Below, one piece after another: positions 41,241 to 49,275 of a DNA stretch of 64,000 nt; the first letter of the stretch is position 1; every line of letters starts with the position of its first letter. A model generated the notes under the pieces. The model was given only the letters and a program-made list of their open reading frames with translations. It had not been told where the DNA came from and did not search any database. Both the position numbers and the translations under genes were made by a program. Origin of the DNA: Nemertoderma westbladi (taxonomy: Eukaryota > Xenacoelomorpha > Nemertodermatida > Nemertodermatidae); NCBI GenBank assembly GCA_032718475.1, contig JAUCBJ010004537.1, forward strand, positions 1-64,000, in the 5' to 3' direction.

Positions 41241-43390
41241 GGGTAAGGGCAAACGCAATCACAGGTGAGTGAGGGTATGGGCAAACAGATACGAATCACA
41301 GGTGAGTGCGGGTAAGGGCAAACAGATTCACAATCACGGGTGAGTGCGGGTAAGAGCAAACAGATAGACAATCACAGGTGAGTGCGGGTAAGGGCAAACG
41401 CAATCACAGGTGAGTGCGGATAAGGGCAAACGCAATCACAGGTGGGTGCGGGTAAGGGCAAACAGATACACAATCACAGGTGAGTGCGGGTAAGAGCAAA
41501 CAGATACGAAATCACAGGAGTGCGTTAAGGGCAAACAGATACGCAATCACAGGTGAGTGCGGGTAAGGGCAAACAGATACGCAATCACAGGTGAGTGCGG
41601 GTAAGGGCAAACAGATAGACAATCACAGGTGAGTGCGGGTAAGGGCAAACGCAATCACAGGTGAGTGGGGATAAGGGCAAACGCAATCACAGGTGGGTGC
41701 GGGTAAGGGCAAACAGATACGCAATCACAGGTGAGTGCGGGTAAGGGCAAACAGATAGACAATCACAGGTGAGTGCGGGTAAGGGCAAACAGATACGCAA
41801 TCACAGGTGAGTGCGGGTAAGGCAAACAGATAGACAATCACAGGTGAGTGCGGGTAAGGGCAAACGCAATCACAGGTGAGTGCGGATAAGGGCAAACGCA
41901 ATCACAGGTGGGTGCGGGTAAGGGCAAACAGATACGCAATCACAGGTGAGTGCGGGTAAGAGCAAACAGATACGAAATCACAGGAGTGCGTTAAGGGCAA
42001 ACAGATACGCAATCACAGGTGAGTGCGGGTAAGGGCAAACAGATACGCAATCACAGGTGAGTGCGGGTAAGGGCAAACAGATAGACAATCACAGGTGAGT
42101 GCGGGTAAGGGCAAACGCAATCACAGGTGAGTGCGGATAAGGGCAAACGCAATCACAGGTGGGTGCGGGTAAGGGCAAACAGATACGCAATCACAGGTGA
42201 GTGCGGGTAAGAGCAAACAGATACGAAATCACAGGAGTGCGGGTAAGGGCAAACAGATTCACAATCACAGGTGAGTGCGTGTAAGGGCAAACAGATTCAC
42301 AATCACAGGTGAGTGCGGGTAAGGGCAAACAGATACACAATCACAGGTGAGTGCGGGTAAGGGCAAACAGATACGCAATCACAGGTGAGTGCGGGTAAGG
42401 GCAAACAGATACGCAATCACAGGTGAGTGCGGGTAAGGGCAAACAGATACGCAATCACAGGTGAGTGCGGGTAAGGGCAAACAGATAGACAATCACAGGT
42501 GAGTGCGGGTAAGGGCAAATGCAATCACAGGTGAGTGGGGATAAGGGCAAACGCAATCACAGGTGGGTGCGGATAAGGGCAAACAGATACGAAATCACAG
42601 GAGTGCGTTAAGGGCAAACAGATACGCAATCACAGGTGAGTGCGGGTAAGGGCAAACAGATACGCAATCACAGGTGAGTGCGGGTAAGGGCAAACAGATA
42701 CGCAATCACAGGTGAGTGCGGGTAAGGGCAAACAGATAGACAATCACAGGTGAGTGCGGGTAAGGGCAAACGCAATCACAGGTGAGTGGGGATAAGGGCA
42801 AACGCAATCACAGGTGGGTGCGGATAAGGGCAAACAGATACGAAATCACAGGAGTGCGTTAAGGGCAAACAGATACGCAATCACAGGTGTGTGCGGGTAA
42901 GGGCAAACAGATACGCAATCACAGGTGAGTGCGGGTAAGGGCAAACAGATACGCAATCACAGGTGAGTGCGGGTAAGGGCAAACAGATAGACAATCACAG
43001 GTGAGTGCGGGTAAGGGCAAACGCAATCACAGGTGAGTGCGGATAAGGGCAAACGCAATCACAGGTGAGTGCGGATAAGGGCAAACAGATACGCAATCAC
43101 AGGTGAGTGCGGGTAAGAGCAAACAGATACGAAATCACAGGAGTGCGTTAAGGGCAAACAGATACGCAATCACAGGTGAGTGCGGGTAAGGGCAAACAGA
43201 TACGCAATCACAGGTGAGTGCGGGTAAGGGCAAACAGATAGACAATCACAGGTGAGTGCGGGTAAGGGCAAACGCAATCACAGGTGAGTGGGGATAAGGG
43301 CAAACGCAATCACAGGTGGGTGCGGGTAAGGGCAAACAGATACGCAATCACAGGAGTGCGTTAAGGGCAAACAGATACGCAATCACAGGT
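41240..43390. repeat. Higher-order repeat marked by CACAGGAGTGCGTTAAGG
   Basis: A 35-bp unit with CACAGGAGTGCGTTAAGGG (3 bp lost) recurs near 41,507, 41,971, 42,588, 42,840, 43,129 and 43,340; near 42,227 the same shortened unit ends GCGGGTAAGG. Usual companions are CAGATAGACAATC and units lacking CAGATA (GGGCAAACGCAATC, GTGGGGATAAGG, GGTGGGTGCGG). Spacing varies, about 250-460 bp. Confidence 0.85.
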
Positions 43391-45060
43391 GAGTGCGGGT
43401 AAGAGCAAACAGATACGGAAAAGTGCGTGTAAGGGCAAACAGATACACAATCACAGGTGAGTGCGGGTAAGGGCAAACAGATACACAATCACAGGTGAGT
43501 GCGGGTAAGAGCAAACAGATACGAAATCACAGGTGAGTGCGGGTAAGGGCAAACAGATACGCAATCACAGGTGAGTGCGGGTAAGGGCAAACAGATACGC
43601 AAAAGTGCGTGTAAGGGCAAACAGATACGCAAAAGTGCGTGTAAGGGCAAACAGATACGCAAAAGTGCGTGTAAGGGCAAACAGGCAAAAGTGTGTGTAA
43701 GGGCAAACAGGCAAATGTGCGTGTAAGGGCAAACAGTTCCGCAAAAGTGCGTGTAAGGGCAAACAGGCAAAAGTGCGTGTAAGGGCAAACCGTTACGCAA
43801 AAGTGCGTGTAAGGGCAAACAGGCAAAAGTGCGTGTAAGGGCAAACCAAACAGGCAAAAGTGCGTGTAAGGGCAAACAGACAAAAGTGCGTGTAAGGGCA
43901 AATAGTTCCGCAAAAGTGCGTGTAAGGGCAAACAGATACGCAATCACAGGTGAGTGCGGGTAAGGGCAAACAGATACGCAATCACAGGTGAGTGCGGGTA
44001 AGGGCAAACAGATAGACAATCACAGGTGAGTGCGGGTAAGGGCAAACGCAATCACAGGTGAGTGCGGATAAGGGCAAACGCAATCACAGGTGAGTGCGGA
44101 TAAGGGCAAACAGATACGCAATCACAGGTGAGTGCGGGTAAGAGCAAACAGATACGAAATCACAGGAGTGCGTTAAGGGCAAACAGATACGCAATCACAG
44201 GTGAGTGCGGGTAAGGGCAAACAGATACGCAATCACAGGTGAGTGCGGGTAAGGGCAAACAGATAGACAATCACAGGTGAGTGCGGGTAAGGGCAAACGC
44301 AATCACAGGTGAGTGGGGATAAGGGCAAACGCAATCACAGGTGGGTGCGGGTAAGGGCAAACAGATACGCAATCACAGGAGTGCGTTAAGGGCAAACAGA
44401 TACGCAATCACAGGTGAGTGCGGGTAAGAGCAAACAGATACGAAATCACAGGTGAGTGCGGGTAAGGGCAAACAGATACGCAATCACAGGTGAGTGCGGG
44501 TAAGGGCAAACAGATACGCAAAAGTGCGTGTAAGGGCAAACAGATACGCAAAAGTGCGTGTAAGGGCAAACAGATACGCAAAAGTGCGTGTAAGGGCAAA
44601 CAGGCAAAAGTGTGTGTAAGGGCAAACAGGCAAATGTGCGTGTAAGGGCAAACAGTTCCGCAAAAGTGCGTGTAAGGGCAAACAGGCAAAAGTGCGTGTA
44701 AGGGCAAACCGTTACGCAAAAGTGCGTGTAAGGGCAAACAGGCAAAAGTGCGTGTAAGGGCAAACCAAACAGGCAAAAGTGCGTGTAAGGGCAAACAGAC
44801 AAAAGTGCGTGTAAGGGCAAATAGTTCCGCAAAAGTGCGTGTAAGGGCAAACAGATACGCAAAAGTGTGTGTAAGGGCAAACAGATACGCAAAAGTGCGT
44901 GTAAGGGCAAACAGATACGCAAAAGTGCGTGTAAGGGCAAACAGGCAAAAGTGTGTGTAAGGGCAAACAGGCAAATGTGCGTGTAAGGGCAAACAGTTCC
45001 GCAAAAGTGCGTGTAAGGGCAAACAGGCAAAAGTGCGTGTAAGGGCAAACCGTTACGCAA
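43390..45060. repeat. ~0.92-1.03-kb duplication near the array edge
   Basis: The stretch from about 43,500 repeats at +919 (43,527 to 44,446; 43,565 to 44,484). To the left of it the offset is 1,025 because one copy has 106 bp more (38+38+30). A shorter partial third copy begins near 44,860 with CAGGCAAAAGTGTGTG at 44,942. Confidence 0.85.
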
Positions 45061-45884
45061 AAGTGCGTGTAAGGGCAAACAGGCAAAAGTGCGTGTAAGG
45101 GCAAACCAAACAGGCAAAAGTGCGTGTAAGGGCAAACAGACAAAAGTGCGTGTAAGGGCAAATAGTTCCGCAAAAGTGCGTGTAAGGGCAAACAGGCAAG
45201 AGTGCGTGTAAGGGCAAACCGTTACGCAAAAGTGTGGGTAAAGGGCAAACAGATACGCAATCACAGGTGAGTGCGTGTAAGGGCAAACAGGCAAAAGTGT
45301 GTGTCAGGGCAAACCAAACAGGCCAAAGTGCGTGTAAGGGCAAAAACAGACAAAAGTGCGTGTAAGGGCAAATAGTTCCGCAAAAGTGCGTGTAAGGGCA
45401 AACAGGCAAGAGTGCGTGTAAGGGCAAACCGTTACGCAAAAGTGTGGGTAAAGGGCAAACAGATACGCAATCACAGGTGAGTGCGTGTAAGGGCAAACAG
45501 GCAAAAGTGTGTGTCAGGGCAAACAGTTCCGCAAAAGTGCGTGTAAGGGCAAACAGGCAAAAGTGCGTGTAAGGGCAAACAGACAAAAGTGCGTGTAAGG
45601 GCAAATAGTTCCGCAAAAGTGCGTGTAAGGGCAAACAGTTCCGCAAAAGTGCGTGTAAGGGCAAACAGGCAAAAGTGCGTGTAAGGGCAAACAGGCAAAA
45701 GTGCGTGTAAGGGCAAACAGACAAAAGTGCGTGTAAGGGCAAATAGTTCCGCAAAAGTGCGTGTAAGGGCAAACAGACAAAAGTGCGTGTAAGGGCAAAT
45801 AGTTCCGCAAAAGTGCGTGTAAGGGCAAACAGTTCCGCAAAAGTGCGTGTAAGGGCAAACAGGCAAAAGTGCGTGTAAGGGAAA
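43670..45884. repeat. 26-bp derivative units at the degenerate array edge
   Basis: The B unit has lost ATAC to give a 26-bp form (GCAAAAGTGCGTG then TAAGGGCAAACAG), mixed with 30-bp forms carrying TAGTTCC or CGTTAC. A 210-bp local repeat starts at 45,220 and 45,430. The last clear unit ends in GTGTAAGGG at about 45,881, followed by a decayed AAAACAAAGATTA. Because 26 bp is not divisible by 3 and no frame of this unit has a stop, long ORFs open on the minus strand here (282 codons at 44,446-45,294; 321 codons at 45,053-46,018). I regard these as by-products. Confidence 0.88.
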
Positions 45885-45891
45885 ACAAAGA

Positions 45892-45894
45892 TTA
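45892..45894. repeat. Target site duplication TTA, left
   Basis: TTA directly precedes the left end TAGTCCGG of the transposon and matches TTA directly after the right end CCGGACTA (48,279-48,281). Three-base duplications fit the Academ or PIF/Harbinger groups. Confidence 0.65.
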
Positions 45895-46033
45895 TAGTCC
45901 GGCAGCCACAATGGTATACCGAAAATTTTTGGACGGATTTAATTATTTTGATGTTTTGAGTTCTATAGGTCCCACTTAATGAGGAAATGGCGATTATAAC
46001 ATTTTTGACTTTGGGCATTTTGAAATAACGACC
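45895..46033 (+). repeat. Left terminal inverted repeat of the transposon
   Basis: Aligns with the reverse complement of 48,129-48,278. Matching blocks in order are TAGTCCGGCAGCCAC, CCGAAAATTTTTGGACGGAT, GATGTTTTG, GGTCCC with CTTAA, TTGAC, TTGGGCA, TTTGAA and GACC, separated by diverged spacers. The inner limit is approximate. Confidence 0.85.
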
Positions 46034-46489
46034 TAGTTGCTAAGGACCACGTAATTCTCATTTAAGGCATAGCAACTGCAAAACAGCACGTCATAATGGA
46101 TTAAAATCTTCTACAAAGTCAATTTAGTTCATTTACGAAAAGTGGCCAATCTTTTTTGTCTGATTTTTAGATCCTGTTGCTATGGAGACGCCATTAAAGT
46201 TTAGTGTTGCGATTTCAATCGCCTTTAATTATACCATTAGTTACAGGAATATGCAGGAAAGTTAGATAAATTATGTAGGCAAGGTTAAGAATCGAAATTG
46301 GGATGATATTTATTTCCTAACCTGACATGTTTGAGTGTTAACATAATTATTAAAGATTACAAATTTCAGCGATTATAATATTCAGCTGATGTTTCTACGG
46401 TAACTATATTTGTTATTTCCAGTTTAGCTCCTTTCTACTGTACTGTGCATCTCTTTTTATTGTACCCGTCTCATAAATCGATACCGTAA

Positions 46490-47593
46490 GGGATAGTACA
46501 GATAAGTGCAAAGGCAGCTACTAGAAGCAAGCGAGTTTGCACAGGAAGTAGAAAATATAACCTTCAAGGAAATCTGAAGCTCCCATCGAAGGACGTTCTT
46601 CTAACTGTAACCTTTAACAAGAAACAAATCATACAAATGATATGTCAAGCACTAAAGACGAATTTAAAGTTGCATAGTGAAAACTCCTCTAACATTCTTG
46701 TTGTTACCGGGCAAAATTCTGTACCATTCGAAATAAGTTCCATTGGCGTCCATAGTGAGCGGAAAGACATTGAGATATATCATGAAGAGGCAGATCTTAT
46801 ATTGGTCCATCAGGCAATTTCTTTGTGCAAAGAAACATCTGCAGGCATAGCCATTATCTCAGACGATACCGATGTATTTGTTCTATTATTACATTTTTAT
46901 TTGGGGGAAAGTATAACCAATTCAATTTTCATAAAATCCCCGATAAAAAACCGTACCGCAGTGATAGACGTGGGAGAAACAGTAAAAATGCATCGTGGTA
47001 TCATAGGAAATCTTTTGGGAGGCCATGCTTTATCTGGGTGTGACACGGTTGCGAGTATGTCTGGGATTGGCAAAGCTAAAGTCATCAAGGCTTTGGAGAA
47101 AGGACTCACTCTTTCTTGTTTGGGAGAAATGGAAGCACCGCAATCTACAGTCTTAAAGGAATGTACCAACTTTATTTCTGACTGCTATGGATATGCCTCA
47201 GACAACATGAGCCAGTTAAGACAAAAGATGTGGACAGAAAAAACAATCACCAGCTGTGCAAAGCTGCAAACAATACCACCGACCACTGAATCCTTCACAG
47301 AGAACGTGAAAAGAGCCCATTTGCAAGTAATGGTGTGGAAGAACACAATGGAAATTAGACCACCTAGTGTAGACCCCAGAGAATATGGGTGGAGAATAGC
47401 CAACAATCAACTTTCCCCGATTGCAATACCTGAGGGCATACCACCAGCTCCGGAATGCATTTTGCAATTAATTCGGTGTAGCTGTTCTTCCAAAATCCCT
47501 TGTAAATCGCAGAAGTGCACCTGCAGAAAAAACCAAACTGATTGCTCAGAATTCTGCAATTGCAATAAAGATTCATGCGCAAACATTTCGTAA
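46490..47593 (+). CDS. Transposon-encoded XPG/FEN1-like nuclease with Cys8 finger, partial
   Basis: The frame is open from 46,490 (after TAA at 46,487) and stops with TAA at 47,591. The first ATG is at 46,637 (318 codons), but the 49 codons before it also read like protein, so that ATG is probably not the true start and an upstream exon or deleted part is likely; a possible 3' splice site is TACAG at about 46,501. Counting from the ATG: HEEAD at 49-53, SDDTD at 75-79, and GHALSGCDTV at 129-138 followed by GIGKAK at 143-148. Order and spacing match the acidic residues of the XPG-I part and the helix-turn-helix GxD...GIG part of FEN1-type nucleases. YGW is at 250-252. The C-terminus has cysteines at 281, 283, 289, 294, 296, 303, 307 and 309 (a ninth at 314), a likely zinc-binding cluster like the tesmin/TSO1 CXC type. 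The N-terminal acidic residues of the nuclease fold are absent from this frame. The Academ assignment is inference from domain content. Confidence 0.7.
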   Translation, partial: GIVQISAKAATRSKRVCTGSRKYNLQGNLKLPSKDVLLTVTFNKKQIIQMICQALKTNLKLHSENSSNILVVTGQNSVPFEISSIGVHSERKDIEIYHEEADLILVHQAISLCKETSAGIAIISDDTDVFVLLLHFYLGESITNSIFIKSPIKNRTAVIDVGETVKMHRGIIGNLLGGHALSGCDTVASMSGIGKAKVIKALEKGLTLSCLGEMEAPQSTVLKECTNFISDCYGYASDNMSQLRQKMWTEKTITSCAKLQTIPPTTESFTENVKRAHLQVMVWKNTMEIRPPSVDPREYGWRIANNQLSPIAIPEGIPPAPECILQLIRCSCSSKIPCKSQKCTCRKNQTDCSEFCNCNKDSCANIS

Positions 47594-47991
47594 TCTAATA
47601 TTATATTATAATCAAACAATGAATAATATAAAATGCATAGTCTCCATATTCGCCATGCATTAACTAAATTGTATAAATTTAGCATTAAAAAAGTGTCATG
47701 CTTAAATAAACAAGCTGGAGACAAATGATTTATATATACATTTTAAGGTAATAATTTTCTGTCAAGGTTTTAAATGCTTCAGATGTGATGTCCGCAATAA
47801 ATTACTGTAGTTTCCATGAATACGGGTATTTGTTGCCAACCATACTTCTACACAAAATTGATGTGGTGCATAATATTTAGGGAAAAACATTATTAACAAA
47901 GTGCACAGACGAACCAAAAAACAAATATATCATTAAGCATAGTACCGGTAGTTTTCATTTGGAAAGATACAGCGATAGTTGTAGTGCCTTC

Positions 47992-48005
47992 GTTACCATA
48001 GCAAC
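47992..48005 (+). promoter_or_regulatory. X-box-like (RFX) motif inside the transposon
   Basis: GTTACCATAGCAAC fits the RFX X-box consensus of two half sites, GTNRCC and RGYAAC, here with a 2-base gap. A weaker relative (GTTGCTATGGAGAC) lies in the left half at about 46,178. It is a sequence match only; no promoter is shown. Confidence 0.35.
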
Positions 48006-48128
48006 ACTTCAATAGTTTCTCTAAAATATTCATATTTTCGATCAAAATTACAACCAGTTCAAGCCTAACAGATAATCGCCATTCTGATTGCTATGCTTTC
48101 AAAGAAATTTCTGCAGTCCAAAGAAACG

Positions 48129-48278
48129 GGTCATTAATTCAAATTGCCCAAGGTGTCAAAGTCCATAAACCACTTTTTTATGTTAAGAGGGACCCATAAA
48201 CACCAAAACATCCAAAAAATGTAATCCGTCCAAAAATTTTCGGTTGGGCCCAAAAAGAGGTACGTGGCTGCCGGACTA
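48129..48278 (-). repeat. Right terminal inverted repeat of the transposon
   Basis: Reverse complement partner of 45,895-46,033. The spacer after the outer 15 bases is about 10 bases longer than in the left copy, and the inner part is more diverged. Confidence 0.85.
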
Positions 48279-48281
48279 TTA
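48279..48281. repeat. Target site duplication TTA, right
   Basis: TTA directly after the right transposon end, matching 45,892-45,894. The DNA to its right (AAAACTTAAGATAATTC) is unique, not satellite. Confidence 0.65.
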
Positions 48282-48798
48282 AAAACTTAAGATAATTCAA
48301 CAGTTTGTGCTGATCATAGCTTTTTATCACGTAAACGCTAAACACGTAAAGCTTTTACAAATATACTGCTTACAAGCCAAGCTGTATAAATATAAACGAT
48401 AAATAACTCACGGAGACGTTTCGATCAACTTTCTTCAAATAAAATCACTGGAACACAACTTGACTTTATCATAAACTTAGTGTTCGAGATTGCGATTCGT
48501 TTTTAAGTGATACAAAAAGGGGATGGGGGGGGGGGGGCTGGATGCAAATCCCTTCTCGGCGAATTCATATTTCTTTCGTCTCAATACTAAATTATCAGTT
48601 TAGGTGAAAGGAGCAGGTTACAGTGATTCGTTATGCTAACCAAACAATATGTGAAAATCAATAGAACTGGACTTCATTTTTGGGAGTAATCAGCTGTTGT
48701 TTTTGTCGATTTCCCCCTGAGATGGATGAATATAATTTTATTGATTTAATGGATTGAGTTTTTTTAAAGACATTAATATTAATGGATGTTATTTATTT
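48282..48798. other. AT-rich non-coding DNA with a 13-base G run
   Basis: Unique AT-rich sequence between the transposon and the exon. It holds a run of 13 G at 48,525-48,537 (after GGGGAT). I see no ORF with coding character. If the exon at 48,802 is real, the end of this stretch is intron, finishing in ATTTATTTCAG. Confidence 0.6.
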
Positions 48799-48801
48799 CA
48801 G

Positions 48802-49209
48802 AGTTCCAATGTCTGGTCAGTTGTTGCACGGCGGGACTCAGGTCCTGGTGCTAGTTTATGTTGCGACTCGGGCATGGGTGGCCGGCACCCTGGTTGCAGC
48901 CCTCTATCCACCCACCCCGGGTGCAACCATCTACCCACCCACCCCGGGTGCAACCCTCCGTGCAGTGACACCCACCACCCCTACCCGGTCGCGCCCCCCT
49001 TCCTGACCCCCACCGATCTCTCCGATCACGATTTCATTATGGAGGAGGACTCCTCCCCCGAGGACGAGCCCTGCGTCCACGGCGGTGACGTCACGTGTTA
49101 CCATGACGACGAGACGGTTTCCCCGGAGGAGGACCCCGTGTTTGCGGTTCGATCCCTGCTGCCGCTCGTGTGTCCGGACCTGGATCTGGAGGGAATAGAG
49201 AACGACTGA
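48802..49209 (+). CDS. Isolated GC-rich 3' terminal exon, unknown product
   Basis: A 3' splice site (TTATTTATTTCAG, ending 48,801) precedes a frame of 135 codons that begins AGT TCC AAT and ends with TGA at 49,207. GC content jumps relative to both flanks and third codon positions are mostly G or C in the last 60 codons (GAC, GAG, CCC, CTG), which argues for real coding. Near the start is a short tandem repeat giving three HPGC segments (about residues 33-57) with several cysteines. The C-terminal half is strongly acidic (MEEDSSPEDE, DDETVSPEED) and ends in LDLEGIEND. No signal peptide or membrane segment is visible in this part. I do not recognise the family; it could be the cytoplasmic or acidic tail of a larger protein. 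No in-frame ATG is near the start (the first is at about 49,039), so earlier exons should exist, and none was found between the transposon and this point. Confidence 0.5.
   Translation, partial: SSNVWSVVARRDSGPGASLCCDSGMGGRHPGCSPLSTHPGCNHLPTHPGCNPPCSDTHHPYPVAPPFLTPTDLSDHDFIMEEDSSPEDEPCVHGGDVTCYHDDETVSPEEDPVFAVRSLLPLVCPDLDLEGIEND
49086..49097 (+). promoter_or_regulatory. CRE and E-box motifs overlapping inside the exon
   Basis: TGACGTCA (full palindromic cAMP response element) at 49,086-49,093 overlaps CACGTG (49,092-49,097). It lies within the coding frame, so it may be chance in GC-rich sequence. Confidence 0.25.
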
Positions 49210-49275
49210 AAAGGCGTGGGAAAAAAAGCGTGGGAAAAAAAAGCGTGGGAAAAAAAGCGCGAAGAAAAAGCGTCA
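49210..49275 (+). repeat. Short tandem repeat GCGTGGGAAAAAAA after the stop codon
   Basis: Three copies of GCGTGGGAAAAAAA with 7-8 A, then a decayed GCGCGAAGAAAAAGCG, directly after the exon's stop codon. Probably part of the 3' untranslated region. Confidence 0.75.

Larger units (their letters stand above)
1..45884. repeat. Giant composite satellite array (38-bp and 30-bp units)
   Basis: The array is already inside a unit at base 1, so its left end is outside the window. Unit A (38 bp) contains CACAGGTGAGTG, then CGGGTAAGGGC and CAAACAGATA. Unit B (30 bp) contains CGGAAAAGTGCGTG, then TAAGGGCAAACAGATA, and reads as A with 8 bp lost and a G to T change. Main variable sites are the base pair before CAATCAC (ACAC, ACGC or TTCAC), the triplet after GGTAA (GGG, GAG or GGT) and CACAGG versus CACATG. 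The plus strand is purine-rich (26 of 38 bases in A). From length alone I estimate 1,200-1,300 units; I did not count them. Both unit lengths with the A frame give stops in rotation, so the ORFs here are not genes. No transposon or unique DNA interrupts it. Function unknown; a centromeric, pericentromeric, subtelomeric or intronic satellite are all possible. Confidence 0.98.
45895..48278 (+). mobile_element. Academ-like DNA transposon with long inverted ends
   Basis: A 2,384-bp element bounded by inverted repeats beginning TAGTCCGGCAGCCAC (45,895) and ending GTGGCTGCCGGACTA (48,278), flanked by TTA on both sides. The inverted ends are imperfect and about 140-150 bp long; a strongly kept internal part is CCGAAAATTTTTGGACGGAT. 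Inside is one open frame on the plus strand (46,490-47,593) with XPG/FEN1-like nuclease motifs and a cysteine cluster. From known families, the combination of an XPG-type nuclease, a Cys8 finger and a 3-4-bp target duplication points to Academ. Full Academ proteins are much longer than this frame, and I see no DDE catalytic domain, so this is probably an internally deleted copy. Possible poly(A) signals are AATAAA at 47,705 and near 47,797. It sits directly at the right border of the satellite. Confidence 0.8.

Noticed and set aside
700-41400. CENP-B box in units reading TTCACAATCACGGGTG
   Set aside because: The spacing between TTC and CGGG is off by one and the required TTCG and central A are missing.
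1-45880. Many ORFs of 60-282 codons on the minus strand and a few on the plus strand of the satellite
   Set aside because: They are the same repeat read in rotating frames, with non-ATG starts in most cases and stops set by unit length. Codon pattern follows the DNA repeat, not a protein.
1-45884. Regular 38- and 30-bp alternation resembling a CRISPR array
   Set aside because: The intervening segments are relatives of the repeat itself, there are no unique spacers and no cas genes, and the context is eukaryotic.
1-45884. GGGTAAGGG and GGGTTAGG strings as telomeric repeats
   Set aside because: The unit is 38 bp and telomere-like words occur only as parts of it; GGGTTAGG is a rare variant near 38.0-40.5 kb.
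46825-47724. Other ORFs overlapping the transposon gene on both strands (46,825-47,043; 46,897-47,169; 47,185-47,724)
   Set aside because: They are shadows of the plus-strand frame with the nuclease motifs and have no recognisable domains.
45892-48281. Kolobok-type TTAA target duplication
   Set aside because: The right flank reads TTAA but the left flank reads ATTA before the element, so only TTA is shared; the protein motifs also fit Academ better.
48782-49006. 74-codon plus-strand frame with a hydrophobic start at the exon
   Set aside because: It overlaps the 135-codon frame, ends early and lacks the GC-rich third positions; its repeat is the same DNA read in another frame.
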